Part shown: positions 10,280-20,223 of the stretch, piece after piece | How the letters are laid out: each line of letters begins with the position of its first letter | How positions within the stretch are numbered: the first letter of the stretch is position 1 | Assembly (NCBI GenBank): GCA_018242215.1 | Contig: JAFECG010000031.1 | Coordinates: forward strand, 62,001 to 126,000 | Direction: 5' to 3' | From: Pseudomonadota bacterium | GTDB taxonomy: Bacteria; Pseudomonadota; Alphaproteobacteria; Rhizobiales; Hyphomicrobiaceae | DNA: 64,000 bases | Position numbers and translations under genes: made by a program | The notes under the pieces: generated by a model | Database searches by the model: none | What the model saw: only the letters and a program-made list of their open reading frames with translations | Told to the model about the DNA's origin: nothing

Positions 10280-12008
10280 AGCAGTGAACTTCCGCCTTTC
10301 CTCCCGCATGGGTTACGGCGCCGAATCTGGCCGGTCCCACTTGGTCTGCAAATTTCCTCAGTGCCCCTGACTGATACATATTCGGCGGTGCCTTCCACGC
10401 TTTGCGCCGCTTCCCCAATTCTTCTTCACTCACTTCTAGATCGAGCGTTCCCAGCTCCGCATCGATCGTAATGATGTCGCCGTTCTGAATAAGGGCGATC
10501 GGCCCGCCGACAGCGGCCTCGGGGCCGACATGTCCGATGCAGAGCCCACGCGTCCCTCCGGAAAATCGTCCGTCGGTGATGAGGGCGACCTGATCGCCGG
10601 CGCTCTGGCCATAAAGCGCCGCGGTGGTCGAGAGCATCTCGCGCATGCCCGGGCCACCCTTCGGCCCCTCGTAGCGGATGATGATCACGTCGCCGTCCTT
10701 GTACTTCCGGTCCTCAACCGCCTGGAACGCATCTTCTTCGCAGTCGAAGCACAATGCCGAGCCGCGGAACTTCAGCGTTTTGAGGCCGGCAACCTTCACG
10801 ATCGCGCCCTCGGGTGCGAGCGAGCCCTTGAGGCCCACGACGCCGCCCGTTTTCGAGATCGGATTGGAAACCGGAAAAACGACTTTTTGGTCGCGATTGA
10901 ACGTCACGCTTTCGAGATTTTGCGCGAGTGTCTTCCCGGTCACGGTAAGGCAGTCGCCGTGCAAAATGCCGCCTTCGAGCAGAGCTTTCAAAATCTGCGG
11001 CACGCCACCGATGTCATAGACATCCTTTGCGACGTATTTGCCGCCCGGCTTCAAGTCGGCGATGTATGGCGTTTTCTTGAAGATTTCCGCGACGTCAAAG
11101 AGATCGAAATCAATTCCGACCTCGTTCGCCATCGCCGGCAGGTGCAGCGCGCCGTTGGTCGAGCCGCCGGTCGCCGCGACAATGATCGCGGCATTCTCGA
11201 ACGCTTTGCGCGTACAGATGTCGCGCGGGCGTATACCATCGGCGAGGAGGCGCATCACAGCCTTTCCGCTTTCGAGCGCATAGTGGTCGCGGCTTTCATA
11301 TGGCGCAGGGACCCCGGCCGAACCCGGCAGCGCGAGGCCTATCGCTTCCGACACGCACGCCATCGTGTTCGCCGTGAACTGGCCACCGCAGGAGCCCGCC
11401 GAGGGACATGCGACGCACTCGAGCTCGTGCAGCTCGGCGTCCGACATCTTGCCTGCGGAATGCATGCCGACGCCTTCGAAGACGTCGACGACAGTTACGT
11501 CGCGGCCCTTGAACCGGCCGGGAAGAATCGAACCGCCGTACATGAAGACGCTGGGCACGTTGAGGCGCAGCATCGCCATCATCATGCCGGGCAGGCTCTT
11601 GTCGCAACCCGCGACACCGACGAGCGCGTCGTAGCAGTGGCCGCGCATCGTCAGCTCGATCGAATCGGCGATGACCTCACGCGAGACAAGGCTCGACTTC
11701 ATGCCCTGGTGGCCCATCGCGATGCCGTCGGTGACGGTGATGGTACAGAACTCGCGCGGCGTTCCGCCGGACTCGGTCACGCCGGTTTTCACGGACTGCG
11801 CTTGGCGCATCAGCGAAATGTTGCACGGAGCGGCCTCGTTCCAGCATGAAGCAACCCCGACGAACGGACGCTTGATGTCCTCTTCGGTGAGGCCCATCGC
11901 GTAGTAATACGAGCGATGCGGGGCGCGCGTCGGCCCCTCCGTCACATGGCGGCTTGGCAGCTTCGATTTATCGAAGGTCCTGGCGTCCATTCGTTCCTCG
12001 TCGTGCAT
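10266..12008 (-). CDS. ilvD: Dihydroxy-acid dehydratase
   Basis: IlvD dehydrates 2,3-dihydroxy acids in the valine, leucine and isoleucine pathway using an Fe-S cluster. The 580-residue product shows [20 protein letters not shown] and [18 protein letters not shown], which carry the cluster cysteines, plus the C-terminal [16 protein letters not shown] region. The ATG at 12008 gives [12 protein letters not shown]; the internal ATG at 11990 ([14 protein letters not shown]) is equally plausible. An inverted repeat (12024-12044) lies just upstream of the start. No leader peptide rich in branched-chain residues was seen. The gene overlaps the downstream secreted-protein gene. Confidence 0.96.
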   Translation of the reverse strand: MHDEERMDARTFDKSKLPSRHVTEGPTRAPHRSYYYAMGLTEEDIKRPFVGVASCWNEAAPCNISLMRQAQSVKTGVTESGGTPREFCTITVTDGIAMGHQGMKSSLVSREVIADSIELTMRGHCYDALVGVAGCDKSLPGMMMAMLRLNVPSVFMYGGSILPGRFKGRDVTVVDVFEGVGMHSAGKMSDAELHELECVACPSAGSCGGQFTANTMACVSEAIGLALPGSAGVPAPYESRDHYALESGKAVMRLLADGIRPRDICTRKAFENAAIIVAATGGSTNGALHLPAMANEVGIDFDLFDVAEIFKKTPYIADLKPGGKYVAKDVYDIGGVPQILKALLEGGILHGDCLTVTGKTLAQNLESVTFNRDQKVVFPVSNPISKTGGVVGLKGSLAPEGAIVKVAGLKTLKFRGSALCFDCEEDAFQAVEDRKYKDGDVIIIRYEGPKGGPGMREMLSTTAALYGQSAGDQVALITDGRFSGGTRGLCIGHVGPEAAVGGPIALIQNGDIITIDAELGTLDLEVSEEELGKRRKAWKAPPNMYQSGALRKFADQVGPARFGAVTHAGGKAEVHCYADI

Positions 12009-12353
12009 CCTGCCTTTATCGTCTCATCCAGCGTTCCTGGATGATGCAGGATGCCATTACTCGGCGCCCAGGGGACAAATTTACTCCGCACGCCCAAAAG
12101 CGCATTGCGCAGTCCACCTCGGGGGTTTCTGCACGTGCGCGGTCATTGTGGCCCGAAAGTGGCGTGTCTGTCTCCGGAAGTTGCTTAATGGCAACATCAG
12201 GTATGCGCCGCATCGATCAAGCTTAATGCCGGCTGCGTCGGCGGCCGTCGGGCGGCGAACCGCGGAGCGGGCATATGGGTCGACGAGTTCGGCGTGACGA
12301 GGGCTCGACTTTGTCACGGCTGAGACATTTCCTTGCTCGCTCGCCGTGCTTAG
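12009..12353. other. Intergenic region between ilvD and the M48 protease gene
   Basis: This 345-bp stretch separates two divergent genes and should hold both promoters. Apart from the inverted repeat next to ilvD I see no gene. The short open frames in it have Cys/Arg-rich, non-family products and no convincing ribosome-binding site. Confidence 0.5.
12024..12044. promoter_or_regulatory. Perfect inverted repeat upstream of ilvD
   Basis: TCATCCAG and CTGGATGA form a perfect 8-bp stem around a 5-base loop, 16 bp from the ilvD start codon. It could be an operator or a leader hairpin. No U-tract follows it in either direction, so it is not a standard terminator. Function unknown. Confidence 0.35.
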
Positions 12354-13526
12354 ATGCCTGATCACCACGCGAAGCATCGCAGAACCGTCATGCCCGCAGA
12401 TCGCTCGCCCGCACCGTTCGCCAAGAGTTATTGCCGTTTCACGGCACGTCGTGGCGTTCCGCCAGCGGATGGAACGGCATCGCTGGGCGAGACGGGTATC
12501 GAAATCAAACTCACCGATGGCACGCCGCGCCGCATCTGGCGCTATGATGAACTCAAAGTGGACGAGCCGATCCGACCGAACGCCATCAATGTCCTGCTGT
12601 CGTCAGGCGAAGAGCCGGGTGCATCACTTTTCGTGCAAGGTCCGGAATTCGCGGCGGGTCTCGGCGCCCGTGCGTCCCAGCTCACGGCGCGCATCGGCCA
12701 GGTGCGACGGCGGCGAATCGGAATTGCATTGCTGGCCTTGTTCACTGGCCTCATCGCGGCTGGCGTCATTCTGAGCTGGAGCCCGGCCAAGTGGATCGCC
12801 AACACCCTGCCGCTAAGCTGGCGTGAGCGCCTCGGCAATACCGCACGCGAGTCTCTGACCGAAGACCACAAGGAATGCGTTGATCCGGCGGGGCTCACCG
12901 CGCTGAAGAAACTCGCCACGCGTCTTTCCATGGGTATTCCGGCTGGGAACACGTTCGATGTACGGGTCTATGACTGGCAGTTGATGAATGCATTCGCCGT
13001 TCCGGGCGAGCAGATCGTTCTGACGAAAGGTCTTCTCGACAAGGCGCAAAGCCCGGACGAGGTCGCTGGCGTTTTGGCGCACGAGATGGGGCACGGTATC
13101 GAGCTGCATCCTGAAGCAGCGATCATCCGCGGCGTGGGTCTCGGCGCGGCGCTGGAGATCATGCTGGGCGGAACGACGGGCGGCGGCCTCGCGAACGTCG
13201 GGCTGATGCTGGCGCAGCTCGGTTATTCGCGGAGTGCCGAGCGCGAGGCAGACAAGCATGCGCTGGAGCTTCTGAAAGCGGCAGCCATTGCGCCAAAGGG
13301 GCTGGGCGATTTCTTCACGCGCGTGATGAAGATGGAAGCCGACGAAGGTTCCGCACCGCCAAAAGCGCTCAGTTGGCTGCGGACACATCCGCTTCCGGAG
13401 GAGCGCGTGCGCCTCGTGCGTCAGCAGGCTGCCTATCCCGCGACGCCGGCTCTCGATGCGCAATCCTGGCAGGATCTCAAATCCATTTGCGATAAAACGC
13501 GAGAACGAGAAAAGGATGAAAACTAG
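12354..13526 (+). CDS. Membrane-anchored M48 family metalloprotease
   Basis: A zinc protease of the HtpX/Ste24/BepA type. The 390-residue product has an N-terminal cytosolic part with a small beta-rich domain (about 25-110), one membrane helix (about 122-141, IGIALLALFTGLIAAGVIL), then a periplasmic peptidase domain with HEMGH at 243-247 and the third-ligand region SAEREADKHALELL. The family degrades or refolds membrane and outer-membrane proteins; the client here is unknown. An internal ATG at 12390 (MPADRS) is a possible shorter start. Downstream lies a separate small exported protein gene. Confidence 0.85.
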   Translation: MPDHHAKHRRTVMPADRSPAPFAKSYCRFTARRGVPPADGTASLGETGIEIKLTDGTPRRIWRYDELKVDEPIRPNAINVLLSSGEEPGASLFVQGPEFAAGLGARASQLTARIGQVRRRRIGIALLALFTGLIAAGVILSWSPAKWIANTLPLSWRERLGNTARESLTEDHKECVDPAGLTALKKLATRLSMGIPAGNTFDVRVYDWQLMNAFAVPGEQIVLTKGLLDKAQSPDEVAGVLAHEMGHGIELHPEAAIIRGVGLGAALEIMLGGTTGGGLANVGLMLAQLGYSRSAEREADKHALELLKAAAIAPKGLGDFFTRVMKMEADEGSAPPKALSWLRTHPLPEERVRLVRQQAAYPATPALDAQSWQDLKSICDKTREREKDEN

Positions 13527-13640
13527 TACGTCGACACGGTAGCTGGCGGGCATGCTCGCACATGTGCGGCCCGAAGTTTGTCGGATTTCGTGCATAACAG
13601 AATGCTGACGTTGCGGCGGTGCCGCTTTGGCGGGATTTTT

Positions 13641-14243
13641 ATGAAGGCAATTGCTGCGACCTTCGGATTCGTTCTTTTGGCAGGCGCACTTTACGTCGCC
13701 TCGCCCTTCGTGACGGCGTGGAGCATTCGCGAGGCCGTCCGCAATGGGAACTCTGCTTATCTTGCATCGGCGATCGAATGGGGAAGCGTGCGCGACACGT
13801 TGAAGCCCTCCATCGCGCAGATCGCGTTGAACCTTCCGGACCCTGCGGAAGATCCGAAGGCCAGCCTGGGCGTTTGGGCCCGATTCAAAGCTTACTGGGG
13901 CCAAGGGGTGGTCGACGGCCTCGTCGAGAAATATGTAACGCCCGAGGGTTTGCCGAAACTCTTCTCGCTGCGGCAGACCTATCGCTCATATGTTGCAACG
14001 GACGACGACGCGAGCACATTGCCGCTCACCGAGCGGATTTCACGAGCATGGGCGCGCGTGAAGCGCGCCGAGTTCACGAGCCTCACCAGCTTCGAAATCG
14101 ACATGGAAGACAAGCACGATGCCTCGCGCTTGTATCTGGGCAGGCTCGAGCTTTTTTCATCGGGATGGAAGCTCACGTCGCTGCGCGTCAAGTTCCTGAC
14201 GACTGCGAAGAGCGCGGTCGAGAAGCTGACGAGTACGAACTGA
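13641..14243 (+). CDS. DUF2939-type exported or membrane-anchored protein
   Basis: The 200-residue product begins MKAIAATFGFVLLAGALYVA, an uncleaved anchor or signal sequence, and continues SPFVTAWSIREAVRNGNSAY. That N-terminal pattern (short hydrophobic segment, then a helix about moving from state to state in the chain) is what I recall for DUF2939 proteins. The rest is a soluble domain with no catalytic motif that I recognise. ATG 13641 was preferred to the upstream in-frame ATG at 13578 because the hydrophobic segment then sits at the terminus. It converges on valS, with a palindromic repeat between the two stop codons. Function unknown. Confidence 0.7.
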   Translation: MKAIAATFGFVLLAGALYVASPFVTAWSIREAVRNGNSAYLASAIEWGSVRDTLKPSIAQIALNLPDPAEDPKASLGVWARFKAYWGQGVVDGLVEKYVTPEGLPKLFSLRQTYRSYVATDDDASTLPLTERISRAWARVKRAEFTSLTSFEIDMEDKHDASRLYLGRLELFSSGWKLTSLRVKFLTTAKSAVEKLTSTN

Positions 14244-14296
14244 GGCAGGCGTGGATGCCGCCTGCGCGGTGATGTCGGAGGCCGAAGTCCCTCACC

Positions 14297-14329
14297 TGCC
14301 CTTCGGGCATCCTCTCCCGTTCCGGGAGA
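14297..14329. repeat. Palindromic repeat pair between convergent genes
   Basis: Two adjacent hairpins: TGCCC-TTC-GGGCA (14297-14309) and TCTCCCG-TTC-CGGGAGA (14313-14329). They lie in the 112-bp gap between the DUF2939-type gene and valS, which converge. This resembles REP-like repeats scattered in Hyphomicrobiales genomes. It may serve as a bidirectional transcription end, although no U-tract is present. Confidence 0.6.
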
Positions 14330-14355
14330 AGAGAAGCGGCCGCATTGTTTGTGAA

Positions 14356-17226
14356 CTAAGCCGCGTCGCTCAAGCGCTTCAGGGCGGCCGAGAAGCGCTT
14401 GATCTCGGCCTCAAGCTCGGCCTTGCGCTCTTGAGCTTCTTCGATCGCTTCCTCTTTCGCGCGTTCCATGAACTGAGGATTGGAGAGCTTGGCGTCCATC
14501 TTCTTCAGATCGCCTTCCGCGCCTTCGATCGCCTTCGCAAGGCGGCGCTTTTCTGCATCCATGTCGATGATGCCAGCGAGCGGCAAAGCTGCCGTCGTCT
14601 CGCCTGCGACGACCAACGCGGCGCCTTTCGGCGCCGCATCCTCGAAATCGATTTCATCGACGCGCGCGAGGCGACGCAGCGTTTCTTCGTTGCGGCGGAC
14701 ACGCTCGCGCGTGACATCGTCAGCGCCGACGATGACCAGCGGAATTTTTGCGCCTGCGGGTACGCTCATTTCGGTACGCACGGAGCGTATTTCCGAGATG
14801 AGGTTCACGAGCCAGTTCACCTCGTTGACAGCATCGACCTCGACGAGGCCATCGAGGTTCGGCCACTGGCTCAAGCACAACAGCGTGTCGCGTTTGATGC
14901 CGTACTCGACCATGTGCGTCCACAGCTCTTCCGTGATGAAGGGCATGAACGGGTGCAGCATCTTCAGGATCTGATCGAGCGTCCAGGCGGCGACGGCGCG
15001 CGTTTCGGATTTTGCCTCTTCTTCTTCGCCCGCAAGCAGCGGCTTGATCAATTCGAGATACCAGTCGCAGAACTGACCCCAGACGAAGTCATAGATTGCG
15101 CTTGCCGCTTCATTGAATTTGTAAGCTTCAAGCGCTGACGTGACGGCCTTCGCAGTCAGCTCGGTTTCGCCGACGATCCATTTGTTGACCGTCTGCGTCG
15201 CGGACTTCGGATCGAAATCTCGCTGGCGCACACACTCGTTCATCTCCGCAAACCGCGCGGCGTTCCAGAGCTTCGTCGCAAAGTTGCGATAGCCTTCGAC
15301 GCGGGACTTCGCGAGCTTGATGTCGCGGCCCTGCGCGGCCATTGCGGCGAGCGTGAAGCGCAAAGCGTCGGCCCCGAACTCGTCGATCAGGACGAGCGGA
15401 TCCATGACGTTGCCCTTCGACTTCGACATCTTCTGCCCCTTCTCGTCGCGGACGAGGGCATGGATGTAGACATCCTTGAAGGGCACTTCCTTCATAAAGT
15501 GGAGGCCCATCATCATCATGCGGGCGACCCAGAAGAAGATGATGTCGAAGCCCGTAACGAGGACGGACGTCGGGTAATAACGGTCAAGCTCCGGCGTATC
15601 GTCCGGCCAGCCGAGCGTCGAGAACGGCCACAGCGCGGACGAGAACCAGGTGTCGAGGACGTCGGGGTCGCGGGTAAGGATTATGCGTTCCCCTCCCCCT
15701 TGCGGGGAGGGGCTAGTGGTGGGGTTAGCGATGTTCGCGCGCGGATCATCACCCCACCCCCGACCCCTCCCCGTCGAGGGGAGGGGAGAGGTGGCATAAT
15801 GCTTTTCGGCGAGCGCCTGCGCTTCGCCTTCCGTTGCGGCGACGAAGTATTTTCCGTCGGGTCCGTACCACGCCGGGATCTGGTGACCCCACCAGAGCTG
15901 GCGCGAGATGCACCAGGGCTGGATGTTGCGCATCCACTCGAAGTAGGTTTTCTCCCAGTTCTTCGGCACGAAAACCGTCTTGCCGCTTTCGACGGCGGAG
16001 ACGGCGTTTTTCGCGAGTTCGCCCGCGTTGACGTACCACTGGTCCGTCAGCCACGGCTCGATGACGACGCCGGAACGATCGCCATGTGGAACCGTATGTC
16101 CCGTCGGCTCGATCTTTTCGAGCAAGCCCAGCGCGTCGATGTCGGAGACGACTTTCTTGCGCGCATCGAAACGATCGAGACCGCGATAGGCTTGGGGCGC
16201 CTCGTCGTTGATCTTGCCGAAGGCGTCGAGAATGTTGATCTGCGCGAGATTGTGCCGCTTGCCGACTTCGAAGTCGTTGAAGTCGTGCGCCGGCGTGATC
16301 TTCACCGCGCCGGTGCCCTTCTCGGGATCGGAATATTCGTCGGCAACGATCGGGATTTCTCGGCCAACGAGCGGCAGCTTCACAGTCGCGCCGGCTTTGA
16401 TGAGCGCGGCGTAACGCTCGTCATCCGGATGCACCGCAACGCCCGTATCGCCGAGCATCGTCTCGGAGCGCGTTGTTGCAACGACGATGTAATCCTTGTC
16501 GTAGCCCGGCACCTTTTTCGTGAGCGGATAGCGGAAATGGTACATGTGCCCGCTCGGGTCTTTGGAAAGGACCTTCGCGAGCGCCGCCGCATCGAACGGC
16601 TCACCGCTGTCTTTTGACCACGAGAACTTGCCGCGCGCTTCGACCTGCACGACTTCGAGGTCGGAGATCGCGGTCTGGAATTTCGGATCCCAGTTGACGA
16701 GGCGCTTGTCCTTGTAGATCAGCCCTTCGTTGTAGAGCTGCACGAAGACCTTGATGACAGCCTTCGACAGGCCCTCGTCCATCGTGAAGCGTTCGCGGCT
16801 CCAATCGCAGGAGGCGCCGAGACGCTTCAGCTGGGTGATGATCGTGCCGCCCGACACTTCCTTCCACGCCCAGACGCGCTTCAGGAACTCCTCGCGACCA
16901 AGCTCGCGGCGCGAGGGCTGCTTGTTGGCAGCAAGCTGACGCTCGACGACCATCTGAGTCGCGATACCGGCGTGATCGGTACCCGGCTGCCAGAGCGTGT
17001 CGCGGCCCCGCATCCGCTCGAAGCGGACGAGAATGTCCTGCAGCGTGTTGTTGAGGGCGTGCCCCATATGGAGCGAGCCCGTGACGTTCGGTGGTGGAAT
17101 GACGACCGAGAAGGCCGCGTTCTTGCCGCCTGAGCCCGATCGCCCGGCCTTGAAGGCGTTGGCCTTCTCCCATTCGGAATTGATACGCGGCTCAATGTCG
17201 GCCGGTCGAAACGTCTTTTCAAGCAT
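14356..17226 (-). CDS. valS: Valyl-tRNA synthetase (with in-frame palindromic insertion)
   Basis: This class Ia synthetase charges tRNA-Val. The 956-residue product has HMGH at 53-56, an editing domain in the middle, KMSKS at about 598-602 and a C-terminal coiled-coil arm (about 885-950, [20 protein letters not shown]). It contains about 35 low-complexity residues (480-514, from [11 protein letters not shown] to [10 protein letters not shown]) directly before the conserved [15 protein letters not shown]. They are encoded by a palindromic repeat, and the frame is kept on both sides. Catalytic motifs are intact, so the enzyme is probably functional. It lies downstream of the popZ-like pair on the minus strand. 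Confidence 0.96.
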   Translation of the reverse strand: MLEKTFRPADIEPRINSEWEKANAFKAGRSGSGGKNAAFSVVIPPPNVTGSLHMGHALNNTLQDILVRFERMRGRDTLWQPGTDHAGIATQMVVERQLAANKQPSRRELGREEFLKRVWAWKEVSGGTIITQLKRLGASCDWSRERFTMDEGLSKAVIKVFVQLYNEGLIYKDKRLVNWDPKFQTAISDLEVVQVEARGKFSWSKDSGEPFDAAALAKVLSKDPSGHMYHFRYPLTKKVPGYDKDYIVVATTRSETMLGDTGVAVHPDDERYAALIKAGATVKLPLVGREIPIVADEYSDPEKGTGAVKITPAHDFNDFEVGKRHNLAQINILDAFGKINDEAPQAYRGLDRFDARKKVVSDIDALGLLEKIEPTGHTVPHGDRSGVVIEPWLTDQWYVNAGELAKNAVSAVESGKTVFVPKNWEKTYFEWMRNIQPWCISRQLWWGHQIPAWYGPDGKYFVAATEGEAQALAEKHYATSPLPSTGRGRGWGDDPRANIANPTTSPSPQGGGERIILTRDPDVLDTWFSSALWPFSTLGWPDDTPELDRYYPTSVLVTGFDIIFFWVARMMMMGLHFMKEVPFKDVYIHALVRDEKGQKMSKSKGNVMDPLVLIDEFGADALRFTLAAMAAQGRDIKLAKSRVEGYRNFATKLWNAARFAEMNECVRQRDFDPKSATQTVNKWIVGETELTAKAVTSALEAYKFNEAASAIYDFVWGQFCDWYLELIKPLLAGEEEEAKSETRAVAAWTLDQILKMLHPFMPFITEELWTHMVEYGIKRDTLLCLSQWPNLDGLVEVDAVNEVNWLVNLISEIRSVRTEMSVPAGAKIPLVIVGADDVTRERVRRNEETLRRLARVDEIDFEDAAPKGAALVVAGETTAALPLAGIIDMDAEKRRLAKAIEGAEGDLKKMDAKLSNPQFMERAKEEAIEEAQERKAELEAEIKRFSAALKRLSDAA
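15685..15789. repeat. REP-like double palindrome inserted in frame inside valS
   Basis: Two near-identical hairpins, CCCCTCCCC-N5-GGGGAGGGG (15690-15712 and 15764-15786), flank a middle section with a further GTGGGGT/ACCCCAC pairing, making one large cruciform. The 105 bases are a multiple of three, contain no stop on the valS strand, and encode residues 480-514 of ValS. The surrounding synthetase sequence is continuous without them. This is the layout of a mobile palindromic element tolerated within a coding region. Confidence 0.85.
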
Positions 17227-17349
17227 CTGGGGGAGCGTCGCTTATCAGCTGGTAGGCCGTGATTTGTCGACCCCGGTGGTACGGCCGACGTTCGCCAGCT
17301 GTCAACCTTCGCTCCCTTTTACTCCGACCCGCGCGTGTCGCGCTACGCG

Positions 17350-18060
17350 TTAGCGGCGCGGCGGTATGCCATGCCCATTGAAGCCGGTCTCGGTCAGAAG
17401 GGCCTTCTCGACGATTTTAGGCATGTTCTCCGACAACCACTGACGCAGGATGGGCCGCAAAAGCTGCGCTGCTGCGTCCTCGACGTTGCCGCCCTCTTCC
17501 GCTGCAACCGGAAAATCGGGCAGCCGGGGCGGCAAAGGCAGCTCTGCCGTTGCCCTGTGAACCGGTGGCGCCGGCTGTGGCTCGGGCTGCGGTTCGGGTT
17601 GCGACATCGCGGCCATGCGGCTCATGCGTGTATCGAAGAACGTCGGCATGTTCCGCTTCAGGCTGTCATTCTCCGCAGAGATCTTTTCAACGGCGACCGA
17701 TGATTTTTCTCTTTCGGGCTCGCGCGCGACAGGCGGCGGCTCGAGCATGCGCCCGTGAACAGGCTCGAATGGAATGACCGTGCGCGAGCGGTCGCGCTCC
17801 TGTGGTGCTCCTGATGCCAAAGCTTCACTTAGCCTCCCGAGTAAATTGGGCCGCACGGTGTTCGATTGTGCCGGAGCCTTGAAGATCGCCGGCAGTTCGA
17901 AATCCGCGGCTTCATCTGCGATGGCGCTTCGCCCGCGCAGCGTCGCAACGCGCGCTTCACGCCTTTCGCTTTCAAACATCGGCGATCGATCGGCAATGCT
18001 CGTGCGGATCGAGGCCAGAATGTCTTCAACGTCGTGTTTCGCTCCGTTCATCGTTGTCAT
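17350..18060 (-). CDS. PopZ-family (DUF2497) protein, short paralogue
   Basis: PopZ-type proteins self-assemble at cell poles of alphaproteobacteria and anchor chromosome centromeres and signalling proteins. This 236-residue product (start at 18060, MTTMNGAKHDVEDILASIRT) has the N-terminal helix DVEDILASIRTSIADRS, a Pro/Glu-rich central part and the C-terminal oligomerisation region LLRPILRQWLSENMPKIVEK. An in-frame ATG at 18090 adds ten Arg-rich residues and looks less likely. It lies 123 bp upstream of valS and downstream of a larger paralogue with the same end motifs. Confidence 0.8.
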   Translation of the reverse strand: MTTMNGAKHDVEDILASIRTSIADRSPMFESERREARVATLRGRSAIADEAADFELPAIFKAPAQSNTVRPNLLGRLSEALASGAPQERDRSRTVIPFEPVHGRMLEPPPVAREPEREKSSVAVEKISAENDSLKRNMPTFFDTRMSRMAAMSQPEPQPEPQPAPPVHRATAELPLPPRLPDFPVAAEEGGNVEDAAAQLLRPILRQWLSENMPKIVEKALLTETGFNGHGIPPRR

Positions 18061-18387
18061 GACGCATCCTCTTCTGCGTACAAACTTCAAATCGCAGAAC
18101 CGCGTCGGCAGCCCCGTTGTTGCCCCTCCGGTTCGTCGTTGCTGGATCGGGTTTGCTCGCCGCAGCGCGTAGGCCTGACCCAGTGACGTACAGGGGACCG
18201 ATTTTTAGCGCTTCGTTCGATGCGGCCCCCCGCTGAGAGGAGACGCTAGGGCGGGCTCGCGGCAACCGTGTGGCGAAAGCAACGCGCAAGAAAAAATTGT
18301 TTTGCGCAACAGAATGCCGCGAAGGCGCGCGCCGCCCTCCCCGAGGCAACAGCCGCGGAGAGGACGTTCGCGCTGCTTATCAACGCG
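18061..18387. other. Spacer between the two popZ-like genes
   Basis: A 327-bp gap with no convincing gene. A weak inverted repeat GCGCAA/TTGCGC (18284-18307) surrounds an A/T run. It probably holds the promoter of the shorter paralogue. Confidence 0.4.
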
Positions 18388-19965
18388 CTAGTCCTTCGGG
18401 CTCTTTTGGTTCGGCAGGAGCCGTTCCGACATCTCGCGCCGCAGGGCGCGCTCGACGATCTTGGGCATGTTCTCAGAGAGCCACGTCTTGAGCAGCGGAC
18501 GCAGCAAATCCGCGACCGCATCTTCCATCGCACGATCAGGACCGTCCGACGTCGTCGCGGGCAGCATGCTGTGCGACGCGTCCTCTTCGTTGCGGTCGGA
18601 AGCCGCGTGCGGGGGCGGCGTTTCCTTCGGGCGAGCGCTTTCCGGCGCACGGACCGGCTCGGGGATCACTTCCGCAACAGGAATGAACGGTTCGGGCGGT
18701 GGCGCCGGCCGGAACGCATTCGAGAGCGGCTCAAGCTTTCGCGACGGCCCAAGAGTGGCCGAAACACTTGGGAACGCAAATGCCGGACGCGGTTTCGCGG
18801 GTGGCGCTTCTGCCTCCGGCGCCGACGGCGACGCGATGTCGGGAGTTCGCTCGAAAGCTGCGAAACCGGGCGTAGGCGGGCTTACTGGCGATCCGTTCTT
18901 CGGCTTGTCCCCCTCCGCGTGCGCTGTACGGCCGAGGCCGGAGGCATGCGGCACGTCGAATGGAGACGAAGAAGACGGCGCTGCCGGCAGCGGGGCCGGA
19001 GCGGAGGCCGCGGGTGCAGTTCGCGGCGGCTCAGATCTGGCGGCGAATGGCGACGGTCCCAAATCGAACGCGAACGGATCGCTGGTATCCGTGTTTGCTT
19101 CGCTTTCTATCGGCGCCGATTCGGGCTTCTCATTTCGAGAAGCTTTTGCGTCCTTGCGCTCATCATCCGCAGCGACTGTCGGAGAGCTGGCGCGACCTTC
19201 CCGAAGCGCGTTCAGATCTTCGCTCAGAAGTTCCGAGAGCTGAGCTTCAATCCGCGCAGTGTCGGACTCGGACGCCGCCGCTAATTTCGATACGTTACGC
19301 TCGGATTCATCAGCTACCGTCGTCGGCACATCATCTTCGGCGATGGGCGACACTTCCTCGACCGAAGCGACTTCCTCGATAACCGTTTCGACGCTTGCAG
19401 CGTCGATCGCGATGATTTCGTCCGGCGCCGGGGTTGGACGCTCCGGCGCCGCCGTCAGCGCTTGTTCCTTCTCGACCGGTTCAGGAGCCGTCTCCTTTGG
19501 CCGGGGCTCCTCCGTCGAGCGAACGTCTTCCTTGACCCGAAGACCATCCTTCGCGCGCGCCGTTTCTTGCTCGTGAAATACTGGGGCGGACTCCCGCATC
19601 GAAAATGACGGCTTCGCAGATCGTGCATCGTCACGAGATTGCAAACGGGAAGCCGCAGATCCTCCGCCGGCGAAATCGCCCACCGACCGTGATGGCGTGC
19701 CTACGGGTGCATGATACTCGCTGGTTGGCTCCGGCTCGACGGGCTGGGAAGACTTGAGAAATGCTTCGCGCGTCATAAATCCGCTGCGGGGCTGTGGCGA
19801 TGACGTCGGCAGCGGAGACGCTTTCGGTACGGGAGTGTAAGGCGCTCCGGACCTCGCCGTTGCCGTGGACGTTCGCAAGCCCGATGAATCCTCCGCGATG
19901 ATCTTGCGGATCGAGGCGAGGATCTCCTCCATGCTCGGCTCGGCGTTGGATTCAAGTCTCGACAT
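18388..19965 (-). CDS. popZ: PopZ-family (DUF2497) polar organising protein, long paralogue
   Basis: The 525-residue product has the two hallmarks of PopZ: an N-terminal short helix (SMEEILASIRKIIAEDS, about 11-27) that recruits client proteins, and a C-terminal helical oligomerisation region (VADLLRPLLKTWLSENMPKI, then VERALRREM, about 480-512). Between them is a Pro/Glu/Ala/Ser-rich linker of more than 400 residues, much longer than in Caulobacter PopZ (177 residues in total). The position between tolC and valS matches DUF2497 genes in other Hyphomicrobiales. The symbol is given to this copy because its end motifs are the more canonical, but which of the two copies does the polar job is not known. 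Confidence 0.8.
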   Translation of the reverse strand: MSRLESNAEPSMEEILASIRKIIAEDSSGLRTSTATARSGAPYTPVPKASPLPTSSPQPRSGFMTREAFLKSSQPVEPEPTSEYHAPVGTPSRSVGDFAGGGSAASRLQSRDDARSAKPSFSMRESAPVFHEQETARAKDGLRVKEDVRSTEEPRPKETAPEPVEKEQALTAAPERPTPAPDEIIAIDAASVETVIEEVASVEEVSPIAEDDVPTTVADESERNVSKLAAASESDTARIEAQLSELLSEDLNALREGRASSPTVAADDERKDAKASRNEKPESAPIESEANTDTSDPFAFDLGPSPFAARSEPPRTAPAASAPAPLPAAPSSSSPFDVPHASGLGRTAHAEGDKPKNGSPVSPPTPGFAAFERTPDIASPSAPEAEAPPAKPRPAFAFPSVSATLGPSRKLEPLSNAFRPAPPPEPFIPVAEVIPEPVRAPESARPKETPPPHAASDRNEEDASHSMLPATTSDGPDRAMEDAVADLLRPLLKTWLSENMPKIVERALRREMSERLLPNQKSPKD

Positions 19966-20223
19966 ACTTTACCTTCTTCGCAACTGAGCCGCCCTGATGG
20001 GCGTCCGCATTCTGCCGCACCACGGATCTTGCGCTTTCGAGTCGAATCGGTAGCAGCGGCCCTATCGGGCGTTATGGTGGCAGGTCGCGGAAAATCCGCA
20101 ACAATCTCCAGAGTAGTTATCCCCGGAGAGCGGCACTCTCAAGGCGGCGCGGAGACGCTGGAATGTAAATTCGTCTGGTCGGAGAAATCTAGTCCCGTCA
20201 AAGGTCAAACGGACCTCTGCCGA

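Noticed and set aside
10530-11849. Plus-strand open frame of 439 codons opposite ilvD
   Set aside because: Complements a well-supported dihydroxy-acid dehydratase gene; composition typical of a shadow frame.
12016-12213. Small minus-strand open frame upstream of ilvD as a leader peptide
   Set aside because: Not enriched in Ile, Leu or Val and no attenuator structure after it, so an ilv leader peptide is not supported.
15460-16617. Plus-strand open frame opposite valS
   Set aside because: Lies antisense to the valS catalytic and editing domains and runs through the palindromic repeat; no domain.
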